Source: Paraphaeosphaeria minitans
Taxonomy: Eukaryota > Ascomycota > Dothideomycetes > Pleosporales > Didymosphaeriaceae
Assembly: GCA_015832175.1 (NCBI GenBank)
Contig: WJXW01000017.1
Span: 992,001-1,056,000, forward strand
Direction of reading: 5' to 3'
Length of the DNA: 64,000 nucleotides
In this document: positions 46,010 to 60,200 of the stretch, in pieces
How positions within the stretch are numbered: the first letter of the stretch is position 1
Layout of the letters: each line of letters opens with the position of its first letter
The notes under the pieces: generated by a model
Database searches by the model: none
What the model was told of the DNA's origin: nothing
Seen by the model: the letters and a program-made list of their open reading frames with translations, nothing else
Translations under genes and position numbers: made by a program

Positions 46010-47975
46010 TGCGCCGGCTTGGTGGTTTGTGATGATGGTTGGTGATGATGGTTGGCGATTGTGGTTGGTGATTGTGGTTGGTGATGGTGTGGGTGAAGAG
46101 AAAGGTGCCGAAGGAGAAAGTGATGGTATTTGAAGGGCCGACGAGTTGCTTTACAAAGCAAGATGAGTCGGCAAGGCGGTAGGAGCCGGCGTCACAGACG
46201 GTAGCGCCGATAGTTCCGGGGTACGTATGAGTAGAAAGAGGGAAAGTGTGGGATGTCAGATGACCAAGCCGATTATTGGAAAGGTGGGAGCGTGCGGAAG
46301 AAAGGAATGCCGGAGATTTGCTGTGAGCTTATATTTCCGTCCTAAGTAATGGGTGGACGCAGCCAAGGACGCGAATGTGCAGATGGTGAACAGAGTGGGC
46401 CTTATGCGGAAGCGCGGGATGTCGCAGTATGCTGTCCGACACAATGTTGTGCGGCGTATGGGGGAGGGGGATCGACGCGGAAGCTCTCGCCGGACGTGCT
46501 GGAATGTTTATGAATCGGCTAGTGTGAGATATACCGAGCAAGAAGCTTGGTTGTGCGATGTGCTGCAGAGCCTCTTCGACGGTTGGTTAGATCTCACTTG
46601 ACAGCGGGACGCGCCGAGGATTCACAGGCTTGGTGTCTGACAGATGTAACGTCGTGAATATGTTTATGAGTACCAGATGGTTTCCAGTTGCTGGGGCCGG
46701 TAGATAAGGATGCGAGCCTCAATGTTTCGGGATTCTTGGGTGTTGATCGCTCGCTTGGCGGGGACAAATACTGGGGCGTTTGACGCGACGCGGTGGAGAT
46801 GAATCAGATTGAGATACAAGACGGAGACTCAGGCAGACGGCGGGGCTTTTGATCATTTGTTTCCTCAGGGAAAAGCAGTCGGCTGGCGTGATAGGTAACG
46901 CAGCAGGCGGTTAGAAAAATCCGAGGTCTAGGTGTGAAGGCCGAGCAGAATCATGAATGGACGAAACAAGCGGAGCTTATTATGCAAGAGAAGGCAGTAG
47001 AGTGGGCAAAAAGGGCCGGACTTGTCACTAGGCCGACCTATGCGAGCTTGTCTCTGCTTCAGCGTGTGCCATGGGGAGTAGCGCGGAGTTCAACATGGGA
47101 TGAGCAGCCCACGTTGGGGCGGACTCTGTGTTGTTTGGCCATGCAGCAGTCAGGGAGACACAGAGGTCTCACATTGCATCGCGGCAGGATCGGGGCCACG
47201 CAGCGACCAGGCCACTCTGTACCTACAAACCGTCGGAGCAGGTCGCTTTGCTTTGCTTTTCCCCTTTACTGTTGGCAGTGTGTACGCGCATGGAGAATTC
47301 TGGGGATCTAGTTGGCGGTGAAGCGGCTGCGGGGGTTGTCAATGCGCCGGCGGCTCGCTCGCCAGCCTGTAGGTAAGCCGAAGATAGCCTGTCTGGCCCT
47401 TCATGCAGATTAGTGTGGAGGTGACGACCTCTCGTATTCTTTTCGTGGCGATGTTATGGTGTGATATGGGCTGGCGGAGGTGGGATTTGACGCTGGTTCT
47501 GCGCGGTCCAGAGGAAACGCTGCATGATCCATGAGCATTGCGCACGTGACATTATCTATTGATCCGAACAAATCATCGAACGCGCAACACTGAAAAGGAT
47601 GAAGCTGGGAAGAATGCATTCGGTTTAAAGGACTCATTGTTCGGGGTATGGTCGCTGATTGGTCACGTCACAGCCACTGTTATCGACCTTGTCAGCACCC
47701 AAAAGGCAGGCCTCCATCGACGAATGTCTCTCCTCCAACGTGTCTTCGCATCTCGCACACGAGTCACGCCTCATTGCCACAGCGTGCGCCACTACGGGAT
47801 TGGAGATGGGCGTATCTGTCTTTACGAGCGAGTTCGTTTAGCTGAACGTCGAAACGCTGCGACGCTGTGATCCACCGTCATTTAGGCACTGCATCGTCAT
47901 CATCTTCCTCTCCACGAAGTCATCATCTTTCTCTCCACAAAATCTTCATATTCTACCCCACAAGACTAGTTGGCC
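46010..47975. other. Divergent intergenic region
   Basis: No gene is supported in these 2 kb between the small protein and the ABC transporter. A GGTTGGTGAT repeat (about 46019-46087) lies in the leader of the small gene. Frames such as the one at 46934-47311 show no domain. Confidence 0.4.
46019..46087. repeat. GGTTGGTGAT repeat in a probable 5' leader
   Basis: Units of GGTTGGTGAT/GGTTGGCGAT separated by short TGGT stretches occur about five times directly upstream of the small minus-strand gene, so they are probably in its leader or core promoter. Confidence 0.6.
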
Positions 47976-50900
47976 ATGTCGGCAGCCTGCCCGACTGATG
48001 GGTCCTTCGGCCCGGGAGTGGGTTCGTGCCGTGGGGGCTTCGATCTCACGCTCGGCTTCGAGGACAGTATACTTGGCCTTCTGCCACAGGCCTTATTTCT
48101 CGCCCTGGCTCCCGTCCGATTGGCTACCCTACGACGCCGCCGCGACAGAGTCACCCGGCACTCCCACTTGGGGTTTTTGAAAACCGTATGCATAGTACCC
48201 GTCATCAACTGAGCAACATCTGACGACGGTACAGGTCTCAGGTGTCTTATACGTCGTCTCGTCGATCGCACTGTTGGCAATATGGAGCGAAATAGACTCT
48301 CTTAAGACGAAGCTGTCTGTCGCGTCGGCCGCTCTTGAGTTCTTGAGTTCGCTACTCATCGTGGTACTGTCTCGCTTGGAACACAGCAGAGCCGTACGAC
48401 CTAGTCATCTGCTACAGTTCTTCCTGCTGGTCCTGCTCCTATGCGATGCCGTGCGCCTGCGCACTCTGTTCCTGATGGAATACCCAACATCGCTTGTGAC
48501 ACCAGCATCGATCCATACATTCTTGACCGGACTGCTGCTGTTGTTAGAGTCTCTTGACAAGCGCGAGTTATTCAACTCCGATGGAGACCGAAAGCTACCT
48601 CTCGAGGAGACTATTGGTCTCTTCGGCAAGAGGTTGTTCTGGCATCTCAATGACCTCTTCAAACAAGGTTACCGAAAGGTACTCAAACCAACAGATTTGA
48701 GCAGTATGGATGCAGACCTTGCGTCGAAAGCACGAACAGTGGCATTTCAGCAAGCCCTGGCAGCGCAAGATAGGTCTAAAAGTATGCCTCTACTCCGGGT
48801 GATTTTCAAGATTCTATGGCCTGACTTGCTTCTTCCGATTCTCCCACGGTATGTCTTCAACTACAATAGCTGAAGGCATATACTAAGCCTGAATTTAGCA
48901 TGATCCAGATTGCGACCACACTGAGCCAGCCATACTTGATTACAGCCATGATTGATTTCGTTGGAGAGCCTAGAACCCCTGGATCGACTAATAAAGGCTA
49001 CGGTCTTATCGCGGCTTTTGCTCTGGACTATACTCTCCTTGCGGTAGCTTTTGGCTGGACGGCGCATAGTATGGCCCGGTTCATGACCAAGCTGCGAGGG
49101 TGCCTGATCTCTGCACTATACGATAAGACGCTACACACTTCGTCTAAAGATGTGGATCTCGGCAGTGCAACGGTCTTGATGAACGTTGATGTGGACAAAA
49201 TACTGCAAGCCAGCAAACAAATCAACGAAGTCTGGGCCGCATTAATTATCAGTGGTGTGGCCATGTACATCATGTATACCCACCTAGGTGCCGCTTTTGT
49301 CGCGCCTTTCCTGACGATGCTGTTAGCCACTGGTGTGACCACTGTGATAGGCGCTGCGATGAGAACCCGGATGAGTTTGTATGCAGCCGCCACGGAGCGA
49401 CGCATCACAGCCATCGCGTACGTTGTCGGCAATATGAAAGGCGTACGCATGCTCGGATTGTCCGAGACCGTCTTTCAGATGCTTACCAAACTACGCCATG
49501 CCGAAGTCGACTCATCTATATACTTCCGAAAAGCCATTGTTTGGATCACCCTTATCGCCAATACCATGTTCCAACTCACTACTCTAACGACTTACGTTAC
49601 GTTCGCAATCATCATGCTTGCGAAGGGCAACGGGTCGACCTTTGACATGAACAGACTATATGGGTCGTTGTCTGCCCTGAAGCTGTTTTCCACGCCTTTT
49701 GGAATGGTGCTTCAGATACTCCCCCAAATACAGACAGGCATTGCATCCCTCGAGCGCGTCGAAAAGTTCCTCCTCGGGCAAGCCGTCCCCTCAGCAGAGC
49801 GAGGCGACTCTGGCTCCAGCCTAGGCAGTGACGATGTGGAACTACTTCCCCTCGGAGCCCGCCGTGAAGGAGGCCATGTCCTTTCATTGAGGAACGCAAC
49901 ATTTGCGATTGACAGTCAGCCTCTACTGTTTGACTTGACAACCAACTTCTCCGCAAACACGTTCATCATGATCATCGGCAAAGTAGGATCGGGCAAATCC
50001 GTTTTACTGCGCTCCCTTGTGGGCGAGACAGATCTTTCGCATGGCCAGTTCGAAAATTCACTATCAGGCAGTGCGTTCTGTGACCAACAAGTCTGGCTCC
50101 GCAATGCTACAGTACGAGAGAACATTGTCGGGGAAGATGCGCTCGATGAAGTGTGGTATCAGAAGGTGCTCTGGGCCTGCGGCCTTTCACAAGATTTGCA
50201 AGTGAGTATACCACCAGGTACAAGATGGAAGTGTCTTTCCTGCATAAGGAAAGTCTTCTCGCTTATCTGAGGCAAGTATCAGTTTGTATCAACCCACACT
50301 GACTTTTTATCTGTACCTTAGGTGATGAAGGAAGGCGACAGCACTGCAATTGGATCGAAAGGCATTTCCCTGTCAGGAGGCCAGAAAAATCGCATGTCCC
50401 TAGCAAGAGCACTCTATGCAAGGAAGCGGGTACTCGTGTTGGATGATATGCTTGCTGGGCTGGACAACACGACCGAGAAGCTTGTATTCAATCGAGTCTT
50501 TGCTCGCAGCGGTATTCTGCGTAAATCAGAAGCTACAGTCGTTCTAGCCACGCATTCTACGCACTATGCTCGATATGCAGATAAGATCATTGTCATGGCG
50601 GACGGAAGGATCGCAGAACAAGGAACATACCAGGAATTGCTCAAAAAGGACATTGACTTCCGCAAGTTCAACGATGGCGAGATTTCAAGCACGACGGACA
50701 GCGATGAAGAATCTAACTCTACTTCCGAAGCCGATATTTCCTCTCAACTGCCCCCGAAACCCGTCGATGACAAAAACGAGGACGATCTTGCTCGGCAAAC
50801 CGGAGACAGACGAAGTCTCATTTTCTTTATCAAAACCATCGGCGCATTACATATGACCATCAGCTGGGTATTGATGGTCGGAGGCATTGCCATGACGCAG

Positions 50901-52917
50901 ATCCAGTTCCTCTGGTTGAAGTGGTGGGCAGAATCCGATGACCAAACCCGGAGCGGTACAATACGCCAGCTCTATTTATTCATTATCGTCACTGTTGTTA
51001 ACATTGCAGCATACTTCGCGTACTTTGTCCACTACGCGCTGTGGTTCCAACCACGCTTGAGTTTGAACATGCATGCCAACCAGCTTGTCGCGTTGATGCG
51101 TGCCAGGTTCTCGTTCTTGGTGTCAACGGTGAGTTCATCAGTATTCGGTGTCGCCCGCGCTATTGATTAATACTGCATCATACCCTTTAAAGATGAAAAT
51201 GCTGACACCTAACTCAAACAGGACATCGGTTCGATCACGAATAGGTTCTCCCAAGATATCACACTTGTCGACCTCCAACTGCCCGTATCGTGGCTGAATG
51301 TGACGTTCGAGTTCGTCTACACCATATGCTCGTTCGTCATAATGGCAATCGCTACGCCCCCTGTTGCCTCCACGATCCCGGTCCTTGGGGTCGTGGGCTA
51401 CTGCATCCAGCGTGTTTACCTTAGAACGTCCAGACAGGTCCGTCTCATGGATCTCGAAGCCAAAGCACCGCTGTGCACTCACTTTCTTGAGACAATGGTA
51501 CGTAGCTCAGGGTGCAAGTTCTAGATGCTAGGTGCAAGCAATGGCAGAAGTTTTCTGGTATTGCTTACCTACTTCTAACCCAGCTTAATCCATATCCCTC
51601 CCTCTAGTTCTTCAAACAATGTACCTATCACTAACTTGTACCTCCAAAATTTAGGCCGGTCTAGTCACCGTTCGCGCGTTCGGCTGGGGAGAAGCATACC
51701 GCAAGCGGAACGACAAACTCCTGGATCAGTCGCAGGTTCCATACTATCTACTCACCGCGATCCAGAACTGGCTGACGTTGGTTTTGGAGCTTGTGGTTGC
51801 GGGCATGATCACGATGATTGTGGGCCTGGCTGTAGCACTAAGGACTAAGATCGACCCTGGATATCTCGGTCTGGCGCTGATTTCAGCTGTCCGTGACGCT
51901 CCGCCTCGATGTCATCGCCATAGCATGCTGACAGCCCGCAGATGGACCTCGGCGTCAACTTCCGCATTATTATCGTCTACTGGACCGAGCTAGAAACCTC
52001 CCTCTCAGCCGTCGTCCGTATCCTCCAGTTTTCGGAGCAAACACCAGCCGAAGAATCCGACTTGACCATCGCTTCCCCACCACCATCCTGGCCGAAAAGC
52101 GGCGCCGTCACTTTCTCCAACTTTGCAGCAAGTTACACTGAAGACGGCAAGAAAGTTCTTAGCGGCATCGAGCTCTCAATCCAGCCTGGCGAGAAGATCG
52201 GCCTGTGCGGCCGCACCGGCAGCGGCAAATCCAGCCTCGTCGCCACGCTCTTTGGGCTCTTGCACCAGCGTGAGGGACTAGTCGCGATCGACGGTATACC
52301 CACCGCAGACATCTCTCTTTCCACTCTACGTTCCAAGATCATCGCCCTCCCACAAGAGCCCTTCTTCCTTAAGGGCACCGTTCGCTACAACCTCATGCCT
52401 TGGGACACGGAAACCCAGCGTCCCGCCGTTTCAGACGTCGACATGCAGCGCGCGCTGGAGGAGGTGCAGCTGTGGGAGAAACTCAGTGCGGCGGCCGAGA
52501 CGGCGCAATCTGCGCTGGATCTGAATCTTGATAATGTTGATAGTCTGTTGAGTCAAGGAGAGAGGCAGCTTTTCTGTCTTGCGAGGGCGATGCTTATGGA
52601 TGGAAGGATTGTGGTGCTGGATGAGGCGACGAGCAGGTGAGAACTCTTGCTCTCTACTCCTTCCCAAGGCTCAATACTGATCTCTCAAATGTAGTGTCGA
52701 CGCACACACCGACGCATTGATGCAGCGCATCCTGCGCACCATATTTGCGGATAAAACTATCATTGCGATCGCGCATCGGCTGGATACCATACTCGATTTC
52801 GACCGCGTGGTCGTGATGGATGCGGGTAGAATCGCTGAGGTAGGGATGCCGGGCAGGTTGCTGGAGACGGAAGGGAGTATGTTCAGGGCGCTGGTGGAGA
52901 GTCAGAAAGCAGCTTGA
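47976..52917 (+). CDS. ABCC-type (MRP-like) full ABC transporter
   Basis: The coding sequence is join(47976..48185, 48235..48848, 48899..50201, 50322..51128, 51222..51497, 51655..51888, 51942..52636, 52695..52917), 1453 residues in eight exons; every phase closes. The order is N-terminal membrane region, TMD1, NBD1, linker, TMD2, NBD2. NBD1 has Walker A GKVGSGKSVLL (near 634), signature LSGGQKNR (near 726) and Walker B VLVLDDML, where the catalytic Glu position is Asp as in other ABCC proteins. NBD2 has GRTGSGKSSLV (near 1236), LSQGERQL, IVVLDEATS and the IAHR switch. A Ser/Asp-rich linker follows NBD1. This group exports conjugates, toxins or metabolites across plasma or vacuolar membrane; the substrate is unknown. 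No biosynthetic cluster surrounds it. Confidence 0.95.
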
Positions 52918-54277
52918 TTATATGGTTTGCAGCACGAAGTAAATTGATCAAAGAGACGGAATAGACGGAAGAGACGGACGAGATGTAAGGGACTGGTACA
53001 TACGGAATAGTGGGAGTATACGGCAGCGAGACCGTATCGGGATGTGTACTGGCTTCAGCTACGAGCGCGATGGTGCGACTTGGGTATGTTCCTTATTCCC
53101 CAACTTCTGACACTTGCCTGCTCTTCGGTAATTGTTGTAGCCGACTACCTACCATGGCTTCCTCTGTTCACAACAGCCATCTGCATAGCTAGAAAGGCAC
53201 TAAGATTCCGAACATTCACTAGAAACAGCAATTCATTAGCTCGATTAGGTTAGCGCACAAGTAAATCCTAGAGCTCACCTGCACACCTTCAAGCCTTACT
53301 GACCTAGATGGCAATTACTAAAGTGCTCACACAAGCACGCCTTATTTGTCCACAACGTATGACCAATAGTCGGACTTCGTGCCTTGCGTGATGAAGTGGC
53401 GATGGCAGTTCCCGTAAGCAGCAAAAAGCGAGGCATGATTCCTCGCTTCATAGCACATGACGCATATGCTTTTGCCTTCTTCCTTCTTCTTCCGCCCTCA
53501 ACCAACCTGCTCCAACCCATCGCAGTCTAACAAATTACTGTAACCAACCTATTCAGCTCAATTTCTGCCGTGTGTGCTTCGAGTTGTGTACCGTCCTCCA
53601 GAAAACATGCCGAGCCACTTTAAACTTCTTGATCTCCCAAGAGGAATACAAGATATCGCGACCGTGGCCGTGAGTTTCTGGTGTGTATTGTAGGCCACGC
53701 TTAGGCCAGCGAACAGGAGTGCGCCGTTGGAAAATAGCAGGCTGAAAGACTTCCTACCGATGTGATGTGCGACCGTATTTCTCGTCTCCCTCTTCATTTT
53801 AATCCAATCCTGGCCCAATTTCATCGAAGAGTCGTACGCATTGTGCTCCCTGCTCCCGCGGCTGAGTAAGATTACAAATGCTCGTCATTAGAAGGCGTTG
53901 GTAGATTGGCTCCGCGAGCAAAGGGCTGGATGGATCGCATCTAGTGAAATCGGATTGTTTGGTGATGTCGTAGTTCGTAGGCTGAGGTCTCTATCGCGGA
54001 AAGATCACGTCTGGGATTCGGACGTTAGAAGAGGTCAGAAATCGTGCTCTCGGTGAAAAATTGGAAACCAACGGTGAGATAACATGCATGCTCCCGTTCC
54101 TATAAGGGGCTGAAATGGCATCATGTAGACTTATAACGCTCTTGTGCACCACCGAGGTTGGCCTCGTTGTTTTGAGACGCCGCATTCGTTCTGGTCGACA
54201 TCTTGTAAATTCGAATTCAAGCATACGACCGCTACTTTCATCCATCCCAATACATTTCTCCAACTCCACCATACTCA
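52918..54277. other. Convergent intergenic region
   Basis: The ABC transporter and the NFX1-type gene converge on these 1.4 kb. Apart from the small low-confidence frame listed below, I see nothing coding. Confidence 0.4.
53558..53824 (-). CDS. Small possible membrane protein, low confidence
   Basis: A frame of 88 codons from the ATG at 53824 reads MKLGQDWIKMKRETRNTVAH, then a hydrophobic stretch (SLLFSNGALLFAGLSVAY), then a basic Ser/Arg tail. The frame stays open upstream past the ATG to a CTTACTCAG sequence at about 53866 that could be an intron acceptor, so a short upstream exon is possible. No homologue is recognised. It may be a real small gene or a chance frame. Confidence 0.3.
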   Translation of the reverse strand: MKLGQDWIKMKRETRNTVAHHIGRKSFSLLFSNGALLFAGLSVAYNTHQKLTATVAISCIPLGRSRSLKWLGMFSGGRYTTRSTHGRN

Positions 54278-57200
54278 TCACTCCATATTCACAGCTCGGG
54301 TAACACCAGCTACAGCCGTATGTTGCGATCCGCCAATGGGCGCGCCGCATTCCGGACACCTTGCCAGCTGCATTGGCATACCACACTCGCCGATAGCGAA
54401 CTGAGAACAAATCAGTGGAAGGATAAAGAGTTGCAAACGTCCCGTTCCTTACCGGATGGCCATTGGCACAATTGTACCAATGCCCAGAGTGAGACGCTAT
54501 GCCCCTCGGGCCCGATACCATCGCGGCCTTGATCATCGCCAGCTCCTCTGCCGTCACGTCTTCGTACAACGGCCTACGTAACAGCTTTAGACTCTCTTCC
54601 ACGGCTGCGCCCAGCTTCTCCGCATTCTGGAAAGGCTCCTTGCAGCTCTCAAGAGCATTTTCGAGGAGGAGTTTGGCGTCAGCAACGTATTCCCTCGCTT
54701 TTGCTCTGTCGCTGTCCTCCGAGAACCCGGAACACTGGTACAGCTGCGTTATGCTGGCAAACGAGAGTGATAATTCGACCGCGAGCTTTGGGATGTTGGC
54801 GGCGGTGCTCTCAGTTATCGCGGCTTTGCACGATGCAAGAAAAGCGCTGGCCAGTGCTTTTGGCGAATCTCCTCGGAATTTTGTAGTGGGTTCGTTGCCG
54901 ATTGCTTTGGAAATGTGGAACTTGTCCTCGAGGATCATGGCTTCGGTTTTGATGAGAAGGGCGCGTCCGCCTAGCACTACGCGACGATCACGCTCGACCA
55001 TGGGGACTTCCTCGTGTATCTTGAGGGATGAGAGCGCAGTGTCGAGTGAATCTGAACGTCTGGATACCATCGCATAAACAGTGGCTTCGTGGAGCTTTTG
55101 TGCCGGTTGGTGGCGGTCTGCTACTTTTCTCAGGAATGTCGCGACATCGCTTCCCAACTTGAAAGGGCCTCTGTATCGCTCTCGCATACCCTCCGTACTG
55201 ACAGGATTAAAGCGATTTTCGAAACCCACCAATGTCAACCCGGCAAAGGAACTCGCTTTTGGCCTGGTAAAAACTACTCGGGAGTCGTCCAGCTGTTTTT
55301 GAATGGTGTGTAGCCTGGTTTCAAGGTCTCTCAAGTTCACCTGCCCATGAACGAGGAATCGCTTTGACAGCTCATCAATTACAGCTCTGTTGATCACGCG
55401 ATTGTAACGTTGTGTAACATATTGCCTAATTGGAGTTTGGCAATCTGGACATCGAGGAATTTTGCTGGCGAAAGATCCAGAGATGTCCGCAAGTCCATTA
55501 ATCTGACCAAACTTGTCGGAAGTGTACACATCGGTCATACCGACGAGACCGTCAAGACTCTCGGCTGTAAAGAAGTGCCCACATCCAAGAACAACAATGG
55601 GGTTCTCGTTGACGTCGACCTCGGCATATGTCAGCATCTCCAAGAGATCGACTCGTCTGTCTCGCTTGTCGGTACACTTGTGGCAGAGACCCTCTAGGCA
55701 TGGTTCCCCACAAAGTCCGGGACATTGGTGGCCACACCCCAAAGTCTTTGAGCATCGGACATCGCAGGGTAACCGGTTGCAAGGCGCCGAGCAAGGCATA
55801 GTGCAGGACCCTTGATGCTCGCAGCTCCACCTACAGGTTTCCACGCAGGGTGCGCAAGGCTCGGAACATAGCGCGGTGCACTTGGAGTGACTGCATCGCA
55901 CTTCGCAAGGCAACGAGCACGTGCCGCAGTCTTCTCCCTCGTGGCACGGCTTTGGGCAAGTGTGATTGCAAGCCCCCATCTTCCTACCACATATCCTGCG
56001 GCATTTCTCATGGACTCCAGTAGATTCTCCAGCTTTGGGCTTGCATAGACTACAAGCCCCAGGGCAAGGATGCCCGCACTTTAGAAGCTGAGAGCATGGT
56101 ACAGAGCATTTGTAGCTCTCAGCTGTTACGTCTCGGCCACATGGCACCTGCACCAGATGCTTGCATTCGGGGACTGTCTTCTCCACTTGGATGGTGCACG
56201 GGATAAAACCCGGAGTTTGCGCCATGTAGCAGGCCACGCCGGATTTGAAATGGCCGCAAGGAAGTTCGACATCATCTAGCTTAAAGAGACATCTCCCACA
56301 GTCTTCTCCGCACGTGCTCTTCTGACACAGATGGTTACACGGATCGTGCAGACGTTGACACGGTTGGGGACAGGCGAAAACCGCGTGCATGCTTTCGGAA
56401 TGGCACCAGGTCTGGCACATGTGGCCGCAATCAGAGAGACGCCAGGGGCATATCTCACGACACCCGCCTTCAGGACTGAGCCTCGAAAAGTCGTCCGGCT
56501 GAGATATCTGGATTGGTGTTTCCGGATGACGAGGACAGCAAAGCTCCAGAGCCGTTCCGACCGACTCGCTCACTCGAAGGATGTCGAGAACCTTCTCCCA
56601 CATACTAACGTACGCGTACGTCTTCGAATTCCCGAAGAGGTACATGCCGTGCTGAGCTCGGCTCAAAAGGACATTGATGCGGTTCGTAGTTTTCAGGAAC
56701 CCAACCTTCGGAATGCTGTTGCTGCGCACCAGCGAGACGATGATGACCTTGGCTTCTTCCCCCTGAAAATTGTCCACTGTCGCAACCCTCAACAGCTCAC
56801 TCAAATTCTTCTTTGCGAGGGGTGCTTTTCTGTGACCCGCGGCGGGGTCGTGCCCGTTCGCCGGTGGGTCATTATCCGAATCCTGGAAGCCATCTTTCTC
56901 GAGCGCTTCTTGATCTTTGTCACTGAGGACGATCTCGAAGTTACTGCGCATCGCTGCGCGTAGCTTCTGGAGCTGTCCGGTATATGGCGTGAGTACGGCG
57001 ATCTCGCTGCTCTTGTATGCTCCCTGGCGAACAATGTGACAAACCATAGCGTGAACCATGTCGACTTCCCACTGATTGGAGTGGGATTTGTGATGCATAT
57101 CCGATTTTTGGTTATCTTCTAGATTCTCGTGGTCGACCCAGAAAACGTTTTTCCGCATTCCGACGACATCAGGTTGCATGATGGTGGTGGCATGGTCCTC

Positions 57201-60200
57201 CAATCGGGGATAGATCGTTTCTCGAATCAGCTTTGAGATTTCTGGACGCATACGTCGTTGGACATTGAGCTGAGCAACCGGCATTCGGAGTCTTCCGGGT
57301 TCACCAACAGACAGCCTTTCGAATTGACTGCGATCTAGTTGGTAAAATACTCCTTTTCGACTTTCCAGAGACAAGTCTTTGAAGTTGTTGATCTGAGGAC
57401 GTAGCTGCTCGTGGTCGCCAATCTGTATAAAATGCTCCGCAGCAGGAAGAAGGGCAGAAATCATGTGGGGCTCCATTACCTCACCTGCTTCTTCACAGAT
57501 GACGACTTTACATCTCACGCGCTGTAGAGTGGCTATACGCTTAGCCAAGCCCGTTGTCGTGATGCCGATGACATGTGCGTTCTGCAAGACCCTTCGATCG
57601 ACCTCGTCGTGCACGTTGGTTATCTGCTTGTGAATTTTCTCGGTTTTCTTGACCCTCTCGAAGATGTCGTCCAGCGCGATGTCCCTAACCTCTTGGACCC
57701 AAACGTTCCGTATCCTATCTCTCTCAGCACGCGTCAGTGAATGGACGTTTCTTTTTGCCTTTTCAAGCAGATCATCATATGTGGGTAACGTTTGCAGATG
57801 CCCCCCGGCGATGTCAAATCCAGTAGTGCCGGTGGACGCCCAGATGTCGAAAGGATGACGGCCAGCAATCTCAAACCCATCTTCGTCTGCTTCCGCGAAC
57901 TGGCGGCCGATTTCTGGGTGTCTTCTGTAAAGGTGGAACTGCAATTGTTTCCAGTCGCCGCGGCCGGCAATGTGAACCTTCTTCAGACTTTTGTTGATGC
58001 CTGTACTCTCCACTTCCAATGCACTATATGACGTCCCAAGGATATAGCCTTCTGACCGAGTTTTGGACTCGGCTTGGGACACCTTCCGAAGATTGTGACC
58101 CTCTAGCAAGTTTGAATGGCTTTGGCCTCCAAGGCGAACGATCTTATCGATGCCGATCTCGAGCAAGTGTTCAAGGAATTGGTCCAGGGCATGGTTCGTG
58201 TAGCAGCTTGGGTGATGGTAAGTTAGCATATAGCGGAATCAGTTGGGATACTTACATGACGACAATGGGACCCAGCTTAGCTCTGTCTTTGCATTCCATA
58301 AGGACTTTCATCAACTGCACACCTAGGAACGATTTTCCGGTGCCCGGCGGGCCTTGGATGAAAGCGAACTCACGAGAGAGTGCTGCAAGTAATGCGCGGC
58401 ACTGCCCGAGATCCAGCTGCGTTCGCGCTTCCATCTCATGGAGAAAATCCACATCGTCAACGGTGATCGACTCTGGGTTGATGCGGATATCTGTAGTACC
58501 AGGTACATCCGGCTTCAAGATGGGCCCAAGAGAAAACTGAAAACTACCTCGCGCGTAAAGTGGCGGTGGAATATCCACTTTCTCGGTTCGCTTCGCTGCC
58601 TGACTTTTGCCTGGCAGAATCCACTGTTGGAAGGGAAGGCGCCCTAGGCGATTCATCTCTTGGAGATTAGTCAAGACGGGCATGAATGTGGCTGGTAGTA
58701 CCCCTGGGAACTCAATCAACACTCCTTTGGTCTTGTCGCAACTGAAGCGAACTAGAGTCTCGACGTCATCCTGGTTATGTCGTGCCAGCTTTGCCGTGAA
58801 GGTTGCTTGACCTTTGTTACTCGTGAGAGTGTGTTCCTTCCTGTCGTCCGTAACTCGTAACGTGACGGTGAGGAAGATATGCTGAACCAAATCGTCCTGC
58901 ATTGTGATGAACGAGAGTAGTATTCCCTCACTCAATCGTTTACAATCCTCCCACCATTTGCGCCGATTGACAGCCGATTTGCCACGAAGGACCTGCAACT
59001 GTGGAAAGGAGAGGTTGACTTCTAGACCTCGGCGCTGGTCGAATGAGAGACGACTGATGTACGAATTGGTATAATGGTAAGCTCGAAAGTCACCGAAGCT
59101 GAGCTTTGGGTTTCTGAGGATCGCACGGTCTGCTTCGATGGCATGCATGAGATTTCCCAAAGCCTGCTTAAGTTCGCCAAAGGTATCGTAGCGAAGCAGC
59201 CGAAAATTGGTGTCGACATGGCGCTGGGCCGGGTCAACAATGAAATGAGGTTGGTCTTTATCTGCGAGCGGCAGGAATTCGGGTATATCGGTCATGATTT
59301 CCTCACGTGTGGGGAAAATCTCCATCTGCGAGACGTCTGCCTTGTCGTTGTCGTGTCGATCCCGCGGAACATCGATATTTCGAGGATATGAAGAAGGAGC
59401 GACAGAAGGCTGGAGGAGCTTCTGCACTTCCTCTTCCTCTTCCTGTGCTAACAGTCCGTTCGCGCGGTCCACTACCGCTCGCAATTCGCCGATGTGGCGG
59501 GTTACGATCGTATAGGCTTGCGACTGCGCCTCGCTAATCATTTGTACCAAGTTCTCGATTCCATCCATCAGAGTAGGTAGCTCCTCACTAAAGCGAGCGC
59601 GCGGCTCCCTCCGAAGTATCTCGCGGAGCGCCAGGCACATAGCCATCATCAGCTGCTCCGCTTTCGTGGTAAAATCCGGGGTGATGGTATCGCCATATGC
59701 CTTGCCAACAGTTTCGCAAACATGTTGGAAGAACGGGACCGCGCGTTTACCGTTCGCTCCAGTGACGAAGTTGTAGAGACTGCCGACGTAGGTCTCCACA
59801 GAGAGACAGTCAAGGATAGCAGGATGTGTTATGGTCCGGAGAAACGCTAGAACTACCTCGAACAGCTCGTTATGGTCTGTGAGCCGAGTTCGAACCGCCA
59901 TCGTGTTCTTGATGTGATCCCGGCCGAAATTTTCCTCGTTATCGAAGTCTCTCGGGAGCATCTGCTTCCACTCCCGCTCATCTCCGTCGAGTATTTTTAA
60001 AGCACCAGCCCATAGTTGGAGGGCTGTCCTCTCGTCGTTGGGTCGTGGAGGTGACTTGAGAAACCTCTTCCAATAGTTGTACTCGCCTCTTGCCTGCTGT
60101 TGCGTAGGTGTTTCCTCCTCTTTAGGCTTCTTCTCTTCACCTGGTGTGATGTCGTGAGAGAATTTGCATGTTTCCCCGAACCTGCAAGAGCCACTCTGCT

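Noticed and set aside
53991..54277. C-terminal extension of the NFX1-type helicase frame
   Set aside because: Comes from reading through a 52-nt intron; splicing gives the conserved family end and a stop at 54278.
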